Assembly: GCF_000422945.1 (NCBI RefSeq)
Contig: NZ_KE383964.1
Span: 579,912 to 643,911 of the forward strand
DNA length: 64,000 nucleotides
Direction of reading: 5' to 3'
Origin: Daejeonella oryzae DSM 19973
Lineage (GTDB): Bacteria > Bacteroidota > Bacteroidia > Sphingobacteriales > Sphingobacteriaceae
Positions 10,089 through 20,038 of the stretch are shown in pieces; position 1 is the stretch's first letter; every line of letters starts with the position of its first letter. The notes beneath the pieces are model-generated. The model had not been told where the DNA came from. It made no database searches and was given only the letters and a program-made list of their open reading frames with translations. A program made the position numbers and the translations under genes.

Positions 10089-10116
10089 AAAAGCTCCGCA
10101 ACAGCGGAGCTTTTTT
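10089..10116. terminator. Bidirectional terminator
   Basis: An 11-bp perfect stem AAAAGCTCCGC/GCGGAGCTTTT with a 4-nt loop and a T run, placed between the convergent csp and methyltransferase genes. Confidence 0.9.
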
Positions 10117-10128
10117 GTGCATTTTAAA

Positions 10129-11310
10129 TTATAGGCGATCACAATTCAATACCAGCAATTGGTTTTCTGATCCCGTTGTAAAGATCAAATAATCACTTCC
10201 GCCATCCTTAATTTTATGCTTCCTCTTTAAATCAGCAGGCTGATGAGGGAAATTTCTGGTGATAATATTTGCTGTTTTAACCGTATTCTTTTTCATAAAT
10301 TCAGAATACGGCCAGGATTTTTTCAGTTGGAATTTGCGTCCTATAAATGTATTGTTTAATTCTTCTGAAGTGTATAAATGTGTATGCTGATGAAGTTTTA
10401 AAATATTGAAATCCCGGGTAATAAGTTTGAAGCATCCTGCTTTTAATAAACATACATCCGGCTCATAAATGAATTTTAAAGGAGCTGAAAAATGCCCGAT
10501 GCTGAAAGATTTTTCTTCAGATATTTTAAAACTATAAAGCTGAACATTATCAGTTTCTAAGGCGGCGCAAAGTATAACAGGCTCTTCTTCAGAAAAGCCT
10601 TTTTCAATTACCCAAAGTAATTCTTTACAATCATTTTTTACACTAACAATGTGTATCTCTTTAACATTTTTTAGTTCCTTTAATCCCGATTGAAGATCTA
10701 AAAGGGGGGAGGTTTTTATGATAATTCGTAAAGATTTTGCAAGTAAACTTTCCAGGTTTGAGGGGACATCAGGTTCGCAATCCTGCAGCTTAAATACTTT
10801 TTGTGAATTTAACCTGCGAGAAGGATCAATGTAAAGAGTGTCAAATTCTATATCAGTTTTATGTATAAATTGGATTCCGTCACCCTGAATAAAAGTGATA
10901 TTATCAACACCCAGAATTTCAGCATTATGTTTGACAATTGCAGAAAGTTCTGTATTGATTTCACAATGAAATACTTGCTGTGCTTTTCTGGAAAAATAGT
11001 AACTATCTATTCCAAATCCGCCGGTAAGATCTGCAACTTTGCTGCCCCGTATTAAATCAGCCTTGTATTTTGCAGTTATTTCTGAAGATGCCTGTTCAAT
11101 GGATAATTTCTGCGGAAAATAAATTCCCCGAGTGTTGAACCATAAGGGAAGCTTTTTCTCAGTTCGTTTTTTACTTTCTATTTGTTCTGCCAGCTCTTTT
11201 GTACTTACATCTTCAAAAGCTGATTTGCCAAAAAGTATCCTGCTAATTTCTGTACCCAGATTTTCTGAGATGAATTTTTGAGGACCGGTTTTTAGAATTG
11301 ACTTGTTCAA
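10129..11310 (-). CDS. Class I SAM-dependent methyltransferase with THUMP-like domain
   Basis: A Rossmann-fold SAM methyltransferase. Motif I is VADLTGGFGIDS (about residues 91-102) and motif IV is a DPSRR variant (IDPSRR, about residues 163-168). A C-terminal THUMP-like region follows. The family is annotated as THUMP-like-domain methyltransferase with unknown RNA substrate. The start must be the TTG at 11310: the stop codon of the upstream aspartokinase gene (TAA 11314-11316) is in the same frame 3 nt before it, and no ATG occurs in the first three quarters of the frame. Confidence 0.88.
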   Translation of the reverse strand: MNKSILKTGPQKFISENLGTEISRILFGKSAFEDVSTKELAEQIESKKRTEKKLPLWFNTRGIYFPQKLSIEQASSEITAKYKADLIRGSKVADLTGGFGIDSYYFSRKAQQVFHCEINTELSAIVKHNAEILGVDNITFIQGDGIQFIHKTDIEFDTLYIDPSRRLNSQKVFKLQDCEPDVPSNLESLLAKSLRIIIKTSPLLDLQSGLKELKNVKEIHIVSVKNDCKELLWVIEKGFSEEEPVILCAALETDNVQLYSFKISEEKSFSIGHFSAPLKFIYEPDVCLLKAGCFKLITRDFNILKLHQHTHLYTSEELNNTFIGRKFQLKKSWPYSEFMKKNTVKTANIITRNFPHQPADLKRKHKIKDGGSDYLIFTTGSENQLLVLNCDRL

Positions 11311-11313
11311 TGA

Positions 11314-12576
11314 TTATTTGAGTACGAACTGAGCAGTATTTCTGCTTAATTGTTCCATTAAAATTATCCGCCCTTTACTTAATAAATCAATTGTTTCGTG
11401 TCTAAAATACCTTATTGTATAAAGCTCCAGATCTGCATTATATTTAATTCTGAAAGTAGTATTCAGCAGTTTTAATAACTGTTCAAATTTCTTTTGATCG
11501 TAGTCAAAACACACAGAGAAACTTAGTGCAGAAATCTGCATCATATTTATTTTAATGTGCTTTGAAGCAAAAACAGCAAAAATAGCAGATAAATGCTCTT
11601 CTGAAATAAATGAAAAATCACGTGTGAAAAATGAAGTCAGCACCTGATTTTTTTTAACAATTATGGCCTGCTGATCAGCCGAAATGAAAGGATCATTGTT
11701 GATAATCGTTCCGGATTCTTCGGGGTTTAAAAACGGCTTTACAAATAAAGGGATATTAGCCTGAAATAAAGGCCTGATTGTTTTAGGATGTATTACCGTA
11801 GCTCCATAATAACTCATTTCCATGGCTTCAGTATACGGCAGCTGGCTGAATTTTATAGTTTCATTAAATAATTTCGGATCTGCATTTAATACTCCGGGTA
11901 CGTCTTTCCAAATAGTTACTGATTCCGCTTTAAGTGCAGAAGCAAATATGGCCGCACTGTAATCAGATCCTTCTCTGCCTAAAGTGGTTGTAAAATTCTC
12001 TGATGTTCCTCCAATAAAACCCTGGGTAACAATTGTTTTTTTGGCTAATATCTGAGGGAGATTCTGTTGAATAATACTGGTTGTTTTGTTCCAGTCCACC
12101 ACACCCTCGCGGTAGGTATTATCTGTTTGTATATACCCGCGGGCATCAATCCATTGATTGTCTAAACCTGCGTAATTTAAATAAGCACTTACAATTTTAG
12201 TGGAGACCAATTCTCCTACTGATACAATCTGATCATAATTAAAATCATAATCGGGATGAGGCTCCTCCTCCAAAATCCAGTCAAGTTCAATAAAAGAATT
12301 TGAGATTTCATCAAAAACCGGATGTGAGGGATCATTAAACAGATCTGTTAAAATTTGATCGTGATATGATTTAATTTCATCAAGCAGGTTTTGTGCTTCG
12401 TGAGATTGATTTACGTAAGCATATGTCAGTTTTTCAAGTGCATTCGTGGTTTTTCCCATCGCAGAGATCACAATCAGGAGGGAACTCTGTGTATTCAGCG
12501 AAACAACTTTTGCAAGATTTTTAACACCTTCAGCATCTTTTACAGACGCACCGCCGAATTTATAAACCTGGATCAC
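11314..12576 (-). CDS. Aspartate kinase, monofunctional
   Basis: Catalyses the first step of the aspartate-family pathway (lysine, threonine, methionine). It has the N-terminal KFGGASV nucleotide motif, TLGREGSDYSAA and the WKDVPG loop, followed by a C-terminal regulatory region with ACT-like character (about residues 300-400). At 420 residues it is slightly short for the family. It overlaps the upstream GNAT gene by 17 nt and is followed 3 nt later by the methyltransferase. The genes from 13716 down to 10129 therefore look co-transcribed. Confidence 0.92.
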   Translation of the reverse strand: MIQVYKFGGASVKDAEGVKNLAKVVSLNTQSSLLIVISAMGKTTNALEKLTYAYVNQSHEAQNLLDEIKSYHDQILTDLFNDPSHPVFDEISNSFIELDWILEEEPHPDYDFNYDQIVSVGELVSTKIVSAYLNYAGLDNQWIDARGYIQTDNTYREGVVDWNKTTSIIQQNLPQILAKKTIVTQGFIGGTSENFTTTLGREGSDYSAAIFASALKAESVTIWKDVPGVLNADPKLFNETIKFSQLPYTEAMEMSYYGATVIHPKTIRPLFQANIPLFVKPFLNPEESGTIINNDPFISADQQAIIVKKNQVLTSFFTRDFSFISEEHLSAIFAVFASKHIKINMMQISALSFSVCFDYDQKKFEQLLKLLNTTFRIKYNADLELYTIRYFRHETIDLLSKGRIILMEQLSRNTAQFVLK

Positions 12577-13039
12577 TCTTTAATAAATTAATCTGTTCTT
12601 TGGAAAGGGAGGCATTCAACCAGCCCGTTTCAATATTTGAATTGTACTTTTTGTAAAAATTAATAGCCGGTTCATTCCAGTCAAGCACCTGCCAGGTCAT
12701 TCCATTATATCCTTTATCTACGGCCTCATTAATCAATGTGTCGAATATAAGTTTTCCTATTCCCTTGCCTCGTGATTTCTCGGTAATCAGAAGATCTTCT
12801 AAATATAATCTGCAGCCTTTCCAGGTTGAATACCGAATGTAATACAGCCCGAAGCCATGTATAAAACTATCTTCTTCTGCAACGAAAGCCTTCCAAACCG
12901 GCTTGGTTCCGAAACCAGCTTCTTCAAATTCGGTTAATGTAACGGTAACTTCCTCGGGCGCTTTTTCAAAAAGGGCCAGTTCATGAATCAGCTCCATAAG
13001 TCTGGCGCAATCTTCTTTTCGGGCAACTCTAATATTCAT
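12560..13039 (-). CDS. GNAT family N-acetyltransferase
   Basis: A 159-residue GCN5-related acetyltransferase. The acetyl-CoA pyrophosphate-binding motif is RGKGIGKLIF (about residues 92-101), preceded by YLEDLLI and followed by WQVLDWNEPAINFYKKY, as in the diamine/spermidine-acetyltransferase-like branch. The substrate is not determinable. Its 3' end overlaps the aspartokinase start by 17 nt. Confidence 0.9.
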   Translation of the reverse strand: MNIRVARKEDCARLMELIHELALFEKAPEEVTVTLTEFEEAGFGTKPVWKAFVAEEDSFIHGFGLYYIRYSTWKGCRLYLEDLLITEKSRGKGIGKLIFDTLINEAVDKGYNGMTWQVLDWNEPAINFYKKYNSNIETGWLNASLSKEQINLLKSDPGL

Positions 13040-13050
13040 AATTTAATTCT

Positions 13051-13716
13051 TTATCTGCCGCCAAATATGGTGCTTCCTACGCGGATCATGGTACTGCCTT
13101 GCTCTATCGCAATTTTGTAATCCGACGACATTCCCATCGAAATTTCTTTGAAAGAATCTTCTTTTCTGAAAAAGGTCTCTTTTAATCCTTTAAACAATGT
13201 TTTTAATTCGTAAAATTCTTCCTGTAATAGTTTGGGATTTTCTGTATTGGTAGCAATTCCCATTACCCCAGTAATTCGGATATTGTTAAGTTCAGCAAAC
13301 TCCTCAGATCTCAACAACTCTATAGCTTCATCAAAACCAAGTCCAAATTTAGTGTCTTCATCGGCAATGTAAATTTGAAGAAGGCAATCTATTACCCTTT
13401 TGTTTTTTAGAGCTTGTTTATTAATCTCCTGTAAAAGTTTAAGACTATCTACAGAGTGGATCAATTTTATAAATGGTGCAATAAGTTTTACTTTATTTGT
13501 TTGAAGATGCCCAACTAAGTGCCATTCAATATCCTGAGGGAGTTTTTCATGCTTTTCAACCAGTTCCTGTACCTGATTTTCGCCAAAACAACGCTGACCG
13601 GCTTCGTAAGCTTCCAGCACTTCCTCCGCTGATTTTGTTTTTGAAACAGCTATTAATTTCACGTTTGCACGTTCTGCCTCTTGCTTTATCGCTGAAATGT
13701 TAGCTGCAATGCTCAT
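13051..13716 (-). CDS. YggS family pyridoxal-phosphate-binding protein (PLPBP)
   Basis: A PLP homeostasis protein with a TIM-barrel alanine-racemase-N fold and no known enzymatic activity. It has the PLP-binding Lys in AVSKTKSAEE (near residue 26), then CFGENQVQEL, WHLVGHLQTNK, the MGIA strand, and the C-terminal GMSSDYKIAIEQGSTMIRVGSTIFG, the family signature. It is the first gene of the minus-strand block. Confidence 0.95.
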   Translation of the reverse strand: MSIAANISAIKQEAERANVKLIAVSKTKSAEEVLEAYEAGQRCFGENQVQELVEKHEKLPQDIEWHLVGHLQTNKVKLIAPFIKLIHSVDSLKLLQEINKQALKNKRVIDCLLQIYIADEDTKFGLGFDEAIELLRSEEFAELNNIRITGVMGIATNTENPKLLQEEFYELKTLFKGLKETFFRKEDSFKEISMGMSSDYKIAIEQGSTMIRVGSTIFGGR

Positions 13717-13854
13717 TTATCTGTATTTTTGATTTTTATATAGGAGGGTAAACCTACATGATACCTGTATAAAAAACAATAAGAAAATGATTGGTCTGTA
13801 ATATGATCAGACAGGTATTTGTAAAATTTTATTTTGATATTTCGTTATATACCT

Positions 13855-14223
13855 ATGAGGCATTTCATACTACTTTTTTTCGGACTGGTTTTGCTGTCTG
13901 CCTGTGATCAGCAAAAAGCGCCAAAAGGAATAATGGAAAACAAAAAGATGGTTACTGTTTTAACAGATGTTCATTTAATGGATGCCTATATTTCAATGAT
14001 TCCTTATAATGATTCTGTATTAAAGCAGCAGTCTTTAAGGTATTATGATGCGATTTACAAAAAGCATAAAATTTCCCGTCGCGATTTTGATAAAAGTCTG
14101 GAATATTACAGCAAACAGCCCAAAGTTTTAGATAGCATGTACAGCCAGGTTATAACTAATCTGAATAAAAAAGAAAAGGAACAGGCAAAGTTTCTAAAGA
14201 AAAAAAATGATATACCCCAGTAA
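13855..14223 (+). CDS. DUF4296 lipoprotein
   Basis: A small Bacteroidota envelope lipoprotein. The signal peptide ends in the lipobox LLSAC, with Cys at about residue 17 from the ATG at 13855. A TTG seven codons upstream is rejected because it places non-signal sequence in front. The DUF4296 signature VLTDVHLMDAYI is present and the C-terminus is Lys-rich. The last 17 nt overlap mutS2, so the two are probably coupled. Function unknown. Confidence 0.88.
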   Translation: MRHFILLFFGLVLLSACDQQKAPKGIMENKKMVTVLTDVHLMDAYISMIPYNDSVLKQQSLRYYDAIYKKHKISRRDFDKSLEYYSKQPKVLDSMYSQVITNLNKKEKEQAKFLKKKNDIPQ

Positions 14224-16570
14224 TGCTTCAGAAAAATTAGGATTTCTTGAAATAAAGCAGCTTATAAAAAATTATTGTCTTAGCCCCATGGGGGAGCAAA
14301 TGGTTGATAAGATCCAGATGCTTACAAACTTTGATCATATTAACAAATTTTTAAGGCAAACTCAGGAATTTAAAAATATCATAGAGAATGATTCTCCGCT
14401 TCCTATAAGTACTTTTTTTGATATTAAGAAACTCGCTGATAAAGCACGAATTGAAGGAACTTATTTAAGTGAAGACGAGTTTTTTCAGGTGCTGCTATCT
14501 TTAAATACAGTTTTTTCAGTCATTCATTATTTTAATGAGCGCCAGGGTCAATATCCAAATCTGGAAGCTCTTTTTGAACATTTGCCGGTTGAGAAATCTA
14601 TAATCAGCAAAATTGAATTCATAATAGATCCCAAAGGAAAGATTAAGCCGAATGCTTCTAAAGAACTTGCAGAAATTACCCACAGCCTGGCAAAAGCAGA
14701 GAAAGAAGCACGAAATAAAATTGATCAGATTTTTCGGTCTGCTCAAAACAGCGGATTTACCGCAGATGGAAATTTAACGGTTCGCGACGGCAGATTATGT
14801 ATTCCGCTGTTAGCAGAAAATAAACGTAAAATTAAAGGATTTGTACACGATGAATCTGCCTCAGGTCAAACGGTTTATCTTGAGCCTGAAGAAGTATTTC
14901 AGCTTAATAATTCTATCCGCGATCTTGAATTTGACAGGCGCCGGGAGATCATAAAAATATTGCAAAGATTGACGGATGACTTGCGGCCTTTTGTTCCCCT
15001 GCTGCTTTCTTATCATGGCTTACTTACCAAACTTGATTTTGTAAGGGCCAAAGCGTTGTTTGCAATTGAAATTGACGGGAATATGCCTCAATTAAGCACT
15101 CATTCCGAACTCAGCCTGATCAACGCCAGTCATCCTTTACTTCTGCTGAATTTTAAAAAGGAAAAGCATACAGTTGTTCCATTAAATATTCAGATTGACG
15201 AGCATCAGCGGGTTATTGTTGTTTCGGGTCCGAATGCCGGCGGCAAATCTGTCTGTATGAAAACCGTTGGACTGCTTCAGATTATGGTTCAGGCAGGTTT
15301 GCTGATTCCTGCAGATGAACATTCTAAATGCGGAATTTTCAAACAGATCTTTGCTGATATTGGAGATGATCAGTCAATAGAAAGCGATCTGAGTACCTAT
15401 AGTGCGCATCTTTCTAAAATGAAATATTTCATTGAAAATTCCAATGCAAAGACTTTAATTGTTATAGACGAGTTTGGAACAGGTACGGATCCTCAATTTG
15501 GCGGACCCATCGCGGAAGCTGTTCTGGAAAGTTTGAATGCAAAAAAAGTGCGTGGAGTAGTCACTACGCATTATTCAAATTTAAAGAATTTTGCCAATGC
15601 CACATCCGGTTTAGAAAATGCATCCATGCTTTTCAACAATCAGCTGATGCAGCCTTTATATATTCTGGAGATGGGGAAACCCGGAAGCTCATATGCTTTT
15701 GAAATTGCTCAGAAGATTGGACTTCCGCCACAGGTTTTAGAATCTGCACGATCGAAAATTGGCGATCAGCAGAAAAAAGTGGATACTCTTCTGGTTGATC
15801 TTGAACGCGAAAAAAGAAAGCTTTTAGAAAATAAAATTGCTATTGATATAAGAGAATCAAAGGTGAATAATCTGCTTGAAGAAAATCAGAAGTTGCAATC
15901 GTATCTGGATGAAAACAAGAAACTGATTCTAAAAGATGCAAAAATAGAAGCTCAAAATATCATTAAAGGAGCCAATAAATTGATAGAGAATACCATTGCA
16001 GAAATTAGAGGAAGCAATGCGGATAAAGAAAAAACCCAGGGGCTGCGGCATAATCTTCAGCAAGAGCTGAAAAAGAATGAGGTTAAAGAAAAGGTAATTA
16101 AACCTGCCGCAATATCAGTAGAAATCAAAGCGGGAGATTGGGTAAAACTCATCGATTCTGAAACTATGGGGCAGGTAATTGATGTGGCTAAAGATAATGT
16201 GATTTTGGCTATGGGAGATTTGCGATCGGTAGTTAAGCTGAAGCGGGTTGAAAAAATTTCTAACAAATCTGTTCCAAAAGAAATCCGAAAAACATCGTAT
16301 TCAAATCTTACCGAGAGCATTTCTCAGTTTAGCCCCGAGCTTGATCTGCGTGGAAAAAGGGGTGAAGAAGCACTTTATGAAATTGAAAGGTACCTGGATA
16401 AAGCAATTATGATGGGGCTTCCGAGTTTGAAAATTATTCATGGTAAAGGGGATGGAATCCTGAGAAAACTGATCAGACAATACCTTAGTAAATATTCTCA
16501 AGTCAACCGGATGGAAGACGAGCATGCCGATCGGGGCGGAGACGGAATTACGTATGTTTACCTGAACTGA
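14207..16570 (+). CDS. mutS2: MutS2 family endonuclease/ATPase
   Basis: A 787-residue MutS2 protein (recombination suppression or ribosome-collision rescue, depending on lineage). Walker A GPNAGGKS is near residue 342, Walker B VIDEFGTGTD near residue 422, and THYSNLKNFA follows. A coiled-coil linker lies at about 520-640. The C-terminal Smr nuclease domain is at about 710-787 (LDLRGKRGEEAL, then IIHGKGDGILR). The Smr LDLRG motif is intact, so the nuclease domain is probably active. Confidence 0.96.
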   Translation: MIYPSNASEKLGFLEIKQLIKNYCLSPMGEQMVDKIQMLTNFDHINKFLRQTQEFKNIIENDSPLPISTFFDIKKLADKARIEGTYLSEDEFFQVLLSLNTVFSVIHYFNERQGQYPNLEALFEHLPVEKSIISKIEFIIDPKGKIKPNASKELAEITHSLAKAEKEARNKIDQIFRSAQNSGFTADGNLTVRDGRLCIPLLAENKRKIKGFVHDESASGQTVYLEPEEVFQLNNSIRDLEFDRRREIIKILQRLTDDLRPFVPLLLSYHGLLTKLDFVRAKALFAIEIDGNMPQLSTHSELSLINASHPLLLLNFKKEKHTVVPLNIQIDEHQRVIVVSGPNAGGKSVCMKTVGLLQIMVQAGLLIPADEHSKCGIFKQIFADIGDDQSIESDLSTYSAHLSKMKYFIENSNAKTLIVIDEFGTGTDPQFGGPIAEAVLESLNAKKVRGVVTTHYSNLKNFANATSGLENASMLFNNQLMQPLYILEMGKPGSSYAFEIAQKIGLPPQVLESARSKIGDQQKKVDTLLVDLEREKRKLLENKIAIDIRESKVNNLLEENQKLQSYLDENKKLILKDAKIEAQNIIKGANKLIENTIAEIRGSNADKEKTQGLRHNLQQELKKNEVKEKVIKPAAISVEIKAGDWVKLIDSETMGQVIDVAKDNVILAMGDLRSVVKLKRVEKISNKSVPKEIRKTSYSNLTESISQFSPELDLRGKRGEEALYEIERYLDKAIMMGLPSLKIIHGKGDGILRKLIRQYLSKYSQVNRMEDEHADRGGDGITYVYLN

Positions 16571-16682
16571 TTTAACATATGGGTTATTGAAAAATCTGAA
16601 TAGCATTTCAAATGTATAAACGTGTGTGAAATGAACTTTTATTCTGTTGATGAGTTATTATTCAGATACTAATCCAACAGCC

Positions 16683-17789
16683 ATGAGATCATTTTTTATC
16701 ATATTTACTGTATTTGCATCCTTTCTTATATTAGCTAGTTGTAAAAATACAAAGAATCAAGACCGTCCGCCAGTTTCTGATGCTGAAATAGACATCAATG
16801 TATTAACCGAAAACCTTTCTCATCCATGGGAGCTTGTCTATGGATCTGACAACAAAATTTGGATGACCGAAAGAGGCGGAAAGGTTAGCTGGATTGACCC
16901 TGTAACCGGAAGTGTAAATCTTGTTGCTAATTTAACGGAGGTAGTTTCAAGGGGCGAAGGCGGATTATTGGGAATGGCCCTTCATCCTGACTTTGTCAAC
17001 ACTCCCGAAGTGTTTTTAGCCTATAATTATCTCAAAGGAGGTGTTTATACAGAAAAAGTAGTAAAGTATAGATATAACGGAACTTCCTTAATTAATCCTT
17101 CTATACTGATAGATAATATTGAAGCGAATACTTTTCATAACGGTTGCCGTTTGCTGATTTCCAATGACAATAAGCTATTTATATCTACAGGCGATGCCGG
17201 CGATAAGCCTTTGGCTCAGAATATGAATTCTGTGAATGGCAAAATTCTTCGCCTGAATCTGGACGGATCAATACCCGCTGATAACCCATTTCCGGGAAGT
17301 CCGGTCTGGAGCCTTGGTCATCGGAATGCTCAGGGTTTGGTTTTTGGAAACAATGTATTGTATAGCTCTGAACATGGCCCTAATGCTGATGATGAGATAA
17401 ATATTATCAGCAAAGGGAAGAATTATGGCTGGCCCAATGTAGAGGGTTTTTGCAATGAGAATGCAGAGAAAGATTTTTGTCAGGCAAATCAAGTGGTTGA
17501 GCCTCTGAAATCATGGACTCCAACTATTGCTGTCAGCGGAATAGATTTTTATACCCAGGACTATATTCCTCAATTTAAAAATTCTGTATTGATGACTACC
17601 CTGAAGGATAATACCCTTTACCAATTAAAAATGAACGCTGCGGGTAGCAGTGTGGAAAGTATGACGGAAATTTTTCGGGGTACTTATGGCCGCTTAAGAG
17701 ATGTTTGTATAGCGCCTGACGGTAAGGTATATGTTTCCACAAGTAACGGTTCAAATGATAAAATACTGGTCATCAGCAAAAAAAACTAA
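16683..17789 (+). CDS. PQQ-dependent sugar dehydrogenase (Gdh-B/HHIP-like), lipoprotein
   Basis: A six-bladed-propeller soluble-glucose-dehydrogenase-like protein, predicted to be a lipoprotein (FLILASC, Cys near residue 20 from the ATG at 16683). Family signatures include LSHPWELVYG, WMTERGGKV, GEGGLLGMALHPDF, SLGHRNAQGL and SEHGPNADDEINI. The upstream ATG at 16647 would lengthen the n-region unnaturally. It would oxidise sugars or related substrates in the periplasm if PQQ is supplied; no pqq biosynthesis genes are in the window. Confidence 0.9.
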   Translation: MRSFFIIFTVFASFLILASCKNTKNQDRPPVSDAEIDINVLTENLSHPWELVYGSDNKIWMTERGGKVSWIDPVTGSVNLVANLTEVVSRGEGGLLGMALHPDFVNTPEVFLAYNYLKGGVYTEKVVKYRYNGTSLINPSILIDNIEANTFHNGCRLLISNDNKLFISTGDAGDKPLAQNMNSVNGKILRLNLDGSIPADNPFPGSPVWSLGHRNAQGLVFGNNVLYSSEHGPNADDEINIISKGKNYGWPNVEGFCNENAEKDFCQANQVVEPLKSWTPTIAVSGIDFYTQDYIPQFKNSVLMTTLKDNTLYQLKMNAAGSSVESMTEIFRGTYGRLRDVCIAPDGKVYVSTSNGSNDKILVISKKN

Positions 17790-17913
17790 TTAAATTAAGG
17801 ATGTTTCTCGATTATGAACAAATTTAATTCTTCCTTAAAAGATTGATTTAAATTTTATTCATATCCGTTTCTAATGCTAAGGTATTTGTTAAATTCGCTT
17901 CAAATCTTTGTAT

Positions 17914-18612
17914 ATGATTAATAAAGTAGTATCCAATGCCGATGAGGCAATTAAAGATATTGAAAACGGCATGACCCTCATGTTGGGAGGTTTTGGCCTT
18001 TGCGGGATTCCCGAAAACAGTATTAATGCACTTGTGAAAAAGGGCGTAAATAATTTAACCTGCATATCAAATAATGCAGGTGTCGATGATTTTGGTATCG
18101 GCCTGATGCTTCAGAAAAGGCAGGTGAAGAAAATGATTTCATCTTATGTTGGTGAAAATGCAGAATTTGAACGCCAGTTATTAAGCGGCGAGCTCGAGGT
18201 GGAGCTTATTCCACAGGGAACCTTAGCTACGCGTTGCATGGCTGCTGGCTACGGCATGCCTGCAATTTTTACTCCGGCCGGAGTAGGTACAGAGGTTGCC
18301 GAGGGAAAAGAAATAAGGAATTTTAATGGAAAAGATTATCTCATGGAAATGGCTTTTGATGCTGATTTTGCAATTGTAAAAGCATGGAAGGGAGACACAT
18401 CGGGGAATTTAATTTTTCGTTCAACTGCCCGCAATTTTAATCCGGTTATGGCTATGGCAGGCAAAATTACCATTGCAGAGGTAGAAGAATTAGTGGAACC
18501 CGGTCAGCTGGATCCAGATCAGATTCATACTCCCGGAATTTATGTTCACCGTATTTTTCAGGGTGAAAACTATGAAAAGAGAATTGAGCAAAGAACGGTG
18601 AGGACCAGGTAA
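17914..18612 (+). CDS. scoA: CoA transferase subunit A (succinyl-CoA:3-ketoacid type)
   Basis: The A subunit of the two-subunit 3-oxoacid CoA-transferase that moves CoA between succinyl-CoA and acetoacetate. The N-terminal VVSNADEAIKDI and the glycine loop GGFGLCGIPEN are diagnostic. A TTG two codons upstream (17908) is not needed; the ATG at 17914 gives the family N-terminus MINKVV. The B subunit lies 79 nt downstream. Confidence 0.94.
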   Translation: MINKVVSNADEAIKDIENGMTLMLGGFGLCGIPENSINALVKKGVNNLTCISNNAGVDDFGIGLMLQKRQVKKMISSYVGENAEFERQLLSGELEVELIPQGTLATRCMAAGYGMPAIFTPAGVGTEVAEGKEIRNFNGKDYLMEMAFDADFAIVKAWKGDTSGNLIFRSTARNFNPVMAMAGKITIAEVEELVEPGQLDPDQIHTPGIYVHRIFQGENYEKRIEQRTVRTR

Positions 18613-18691
18613 ACTTAGAGGTTGATGATTTGACAATTCACAAGTCAGAAGCAGCTAATTTGTCCATTAAATTAATTAGAAATCATAACAA

Positions 18692-19348
18692 ATGTTAGAT
18701 AAAAACGGTATCGCGAAACGTATCGCTAAAGAAATAAAAGACGGGTATTATGTCAATCTCGGAATTGGAATTCCAACGTTAGTGGCTAATTATATCCCCG
18801 AGGGTATTAATGTAGTATTGCAATCTGAGAACGGTTTACTGGGAATGGGACCTTTTCCTTTTGAAGGAGAGGAGGATCCGGATTTGATTAATGCCGGAAA
18901 ACAGACCATTACAACTTTACCCGGTTCCGCAATTTTCGATTCTGCAATGAGTTTCGGAATGATCCGGTCACAAAAGGTGGATCTTACCATTTTGGGTGCA
19001 ATGGAAGTATCTGAGAACGGAGATATTGCAAACTGGAAAATACCCGGAAAAATGGTTAAAGGAATGGGCGGAGCTATGGACCTGGTAGCTTCGGCCAAAA
19101 ACATTATTGTTGCCATGCAGCATGTAAATAAAGCCGGAGAAAGCAAGCTTTTACCTGAATGTACCTTGCCTTTAACCGGAATTAAGTGTATTAAAAAAGT
19201 GGTGACCGAACTTGCCGTGCTGGATATTTTGCCAGAAGGTGGTTTCCGCCTTTTGGAAAGGGCACCGGGTGTATCTGTTGATTATATTAAATCGGTGACC
19301 GCCGGAAAGCTAATTATTGAAGGAGAGATACCGGAAATGGATGTGTAG
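18692..19348 (+). CDS. scoB: CoA transferase subunit B (succinyl-CoA:3-ketoacid type)
   Basis: The B subunit that carries the catalytic glutamate, seen in VLQSENGLLGMGP (about residues 48-60). NLGIGIPTLVANYIP near the N-terminus and GGAMDLVASAKNIIV are family signatures. Together with scoA it gives a complete enzyme for ketone-body or acetoacetate use. It ends at a bidirectional terminator. Confidence 0.95.
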   Translation: MLDKNGIAKRIAKEIKDGYYVNLGIGIPTLVANYIPEGINVVLQSENGLLGMGPFPFEGEEDPDLINAGKQTITTLPGSAIFDSAMSFGMIRSQKVDLTILGAMEVSENGDIANWKIPGKMVKGMGGAMDLVASAKNIIVAMQHVNKAGESKLLPECTLPLTGIKCIKKVVTELAVLDILPEGGFRLLERAPGVSVDYIKSVTAGKLIIEGEIPEMDV

Positions 19349-19355
19349 CAAATAA

Positions 19356-19383
19356 AAAAAAATCCCCATAAGGGGATTTTTTG
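19356..19383. terminator. Bidirectional terminator
   Basis: An AAAAAATCCCC/GGGGATTTTTT stem with a short loop, located between the convergent scoB and udk genes. Confidence 0.85.
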
Positions 19384-19399
19384 AAAGAAAACTCAATTT

Positions 19400-20038
19400 T
19401 TAGTGAGCTAAAACGGTGTGTTTTAGTTCTTCCGAAAGTTCTTGGGTAATATTAATTATATCATCGGCAACATGAGTATTGTTCATGATGATTTTATCTG
19501 CCGTGCATTTGTAAGGAAGTAAATACGCGTTATATGCAGGGATTACATGGTTTAACCATTGATACATCACCATATCCCGATCATAGCCACGCTCTTCGCC
19601 ATCACGCTTAATGCGGCGGTTCAAAGTGATTTCCTCATCGGCATCCATAAATATCCGCATGTCAAAAAGATTAGCCACGCGGGTATAGTGAAATATAAAT
19701 AATCCTTCCACAATAATGATAGGAGCCGCCTTGATAGTAAGCATTCTGGCCTTATCCTCAGAAACATTAAAAGTATATTCCTTTTTCTGAATGGTTCCTC
19801 CCGATATAAGCTGACTCAGATCAGAATAAAGTTTTTCATCATCTATTCCTTCGGGAAGATCAAAATTGATCCATCCGTTCTCGTCTATTTCCTGGAGATG
19901 CTTTGCTCTGTAATAATCATCCTGTGAAACCAGACAAATGTCATCTGAGCTAAAATGATTTAGAAAACAGTTTAAAAAGAAAGTTTTTCCGGAACCGCTG
20001 CCTCCGGCAATGCCTATTACAAATGGCTTTTTATTCAT
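19400..20038 (-). CDS. udk: Uridine kinase
   Basis: A P-loop kinase of the pyrimidine salvage pathway (uridine/cytidine to UMP/CMP). Walker A is GIAGGSGSGKT, with VSQDDYYRA, IIVEGLFIFHY and RRIKRDGEERGYD as typical udk motifs. Translation should start at the ATG at 20038 (MNKKPFVIGIAGG); the frame extends to 20056 but only adds residues inside the upstream gene. It overlaps the upstream LysM gene stop by 8 nt, implying co-translation. Confidence 0.93.
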   Translation of the reverse strand: MNKKPFVIGIAGGSGSGKTFFLNCFLNHFSSDDICLVSQDDYYRAKHLQEIDENGWINFDLPEGIDDEKLYSDLSQLISGGTIQKKEYTFNVSEDKARMLTIKAAPIIIVEGLFIFHYTRVANLFDMRIFMDADEEITLNRRIKRDGEERGYDRDMVMYQWLNHVIPAYNAYLLPYKCTADKIIMNNTHVADDIINITQELSEELKHTVLAH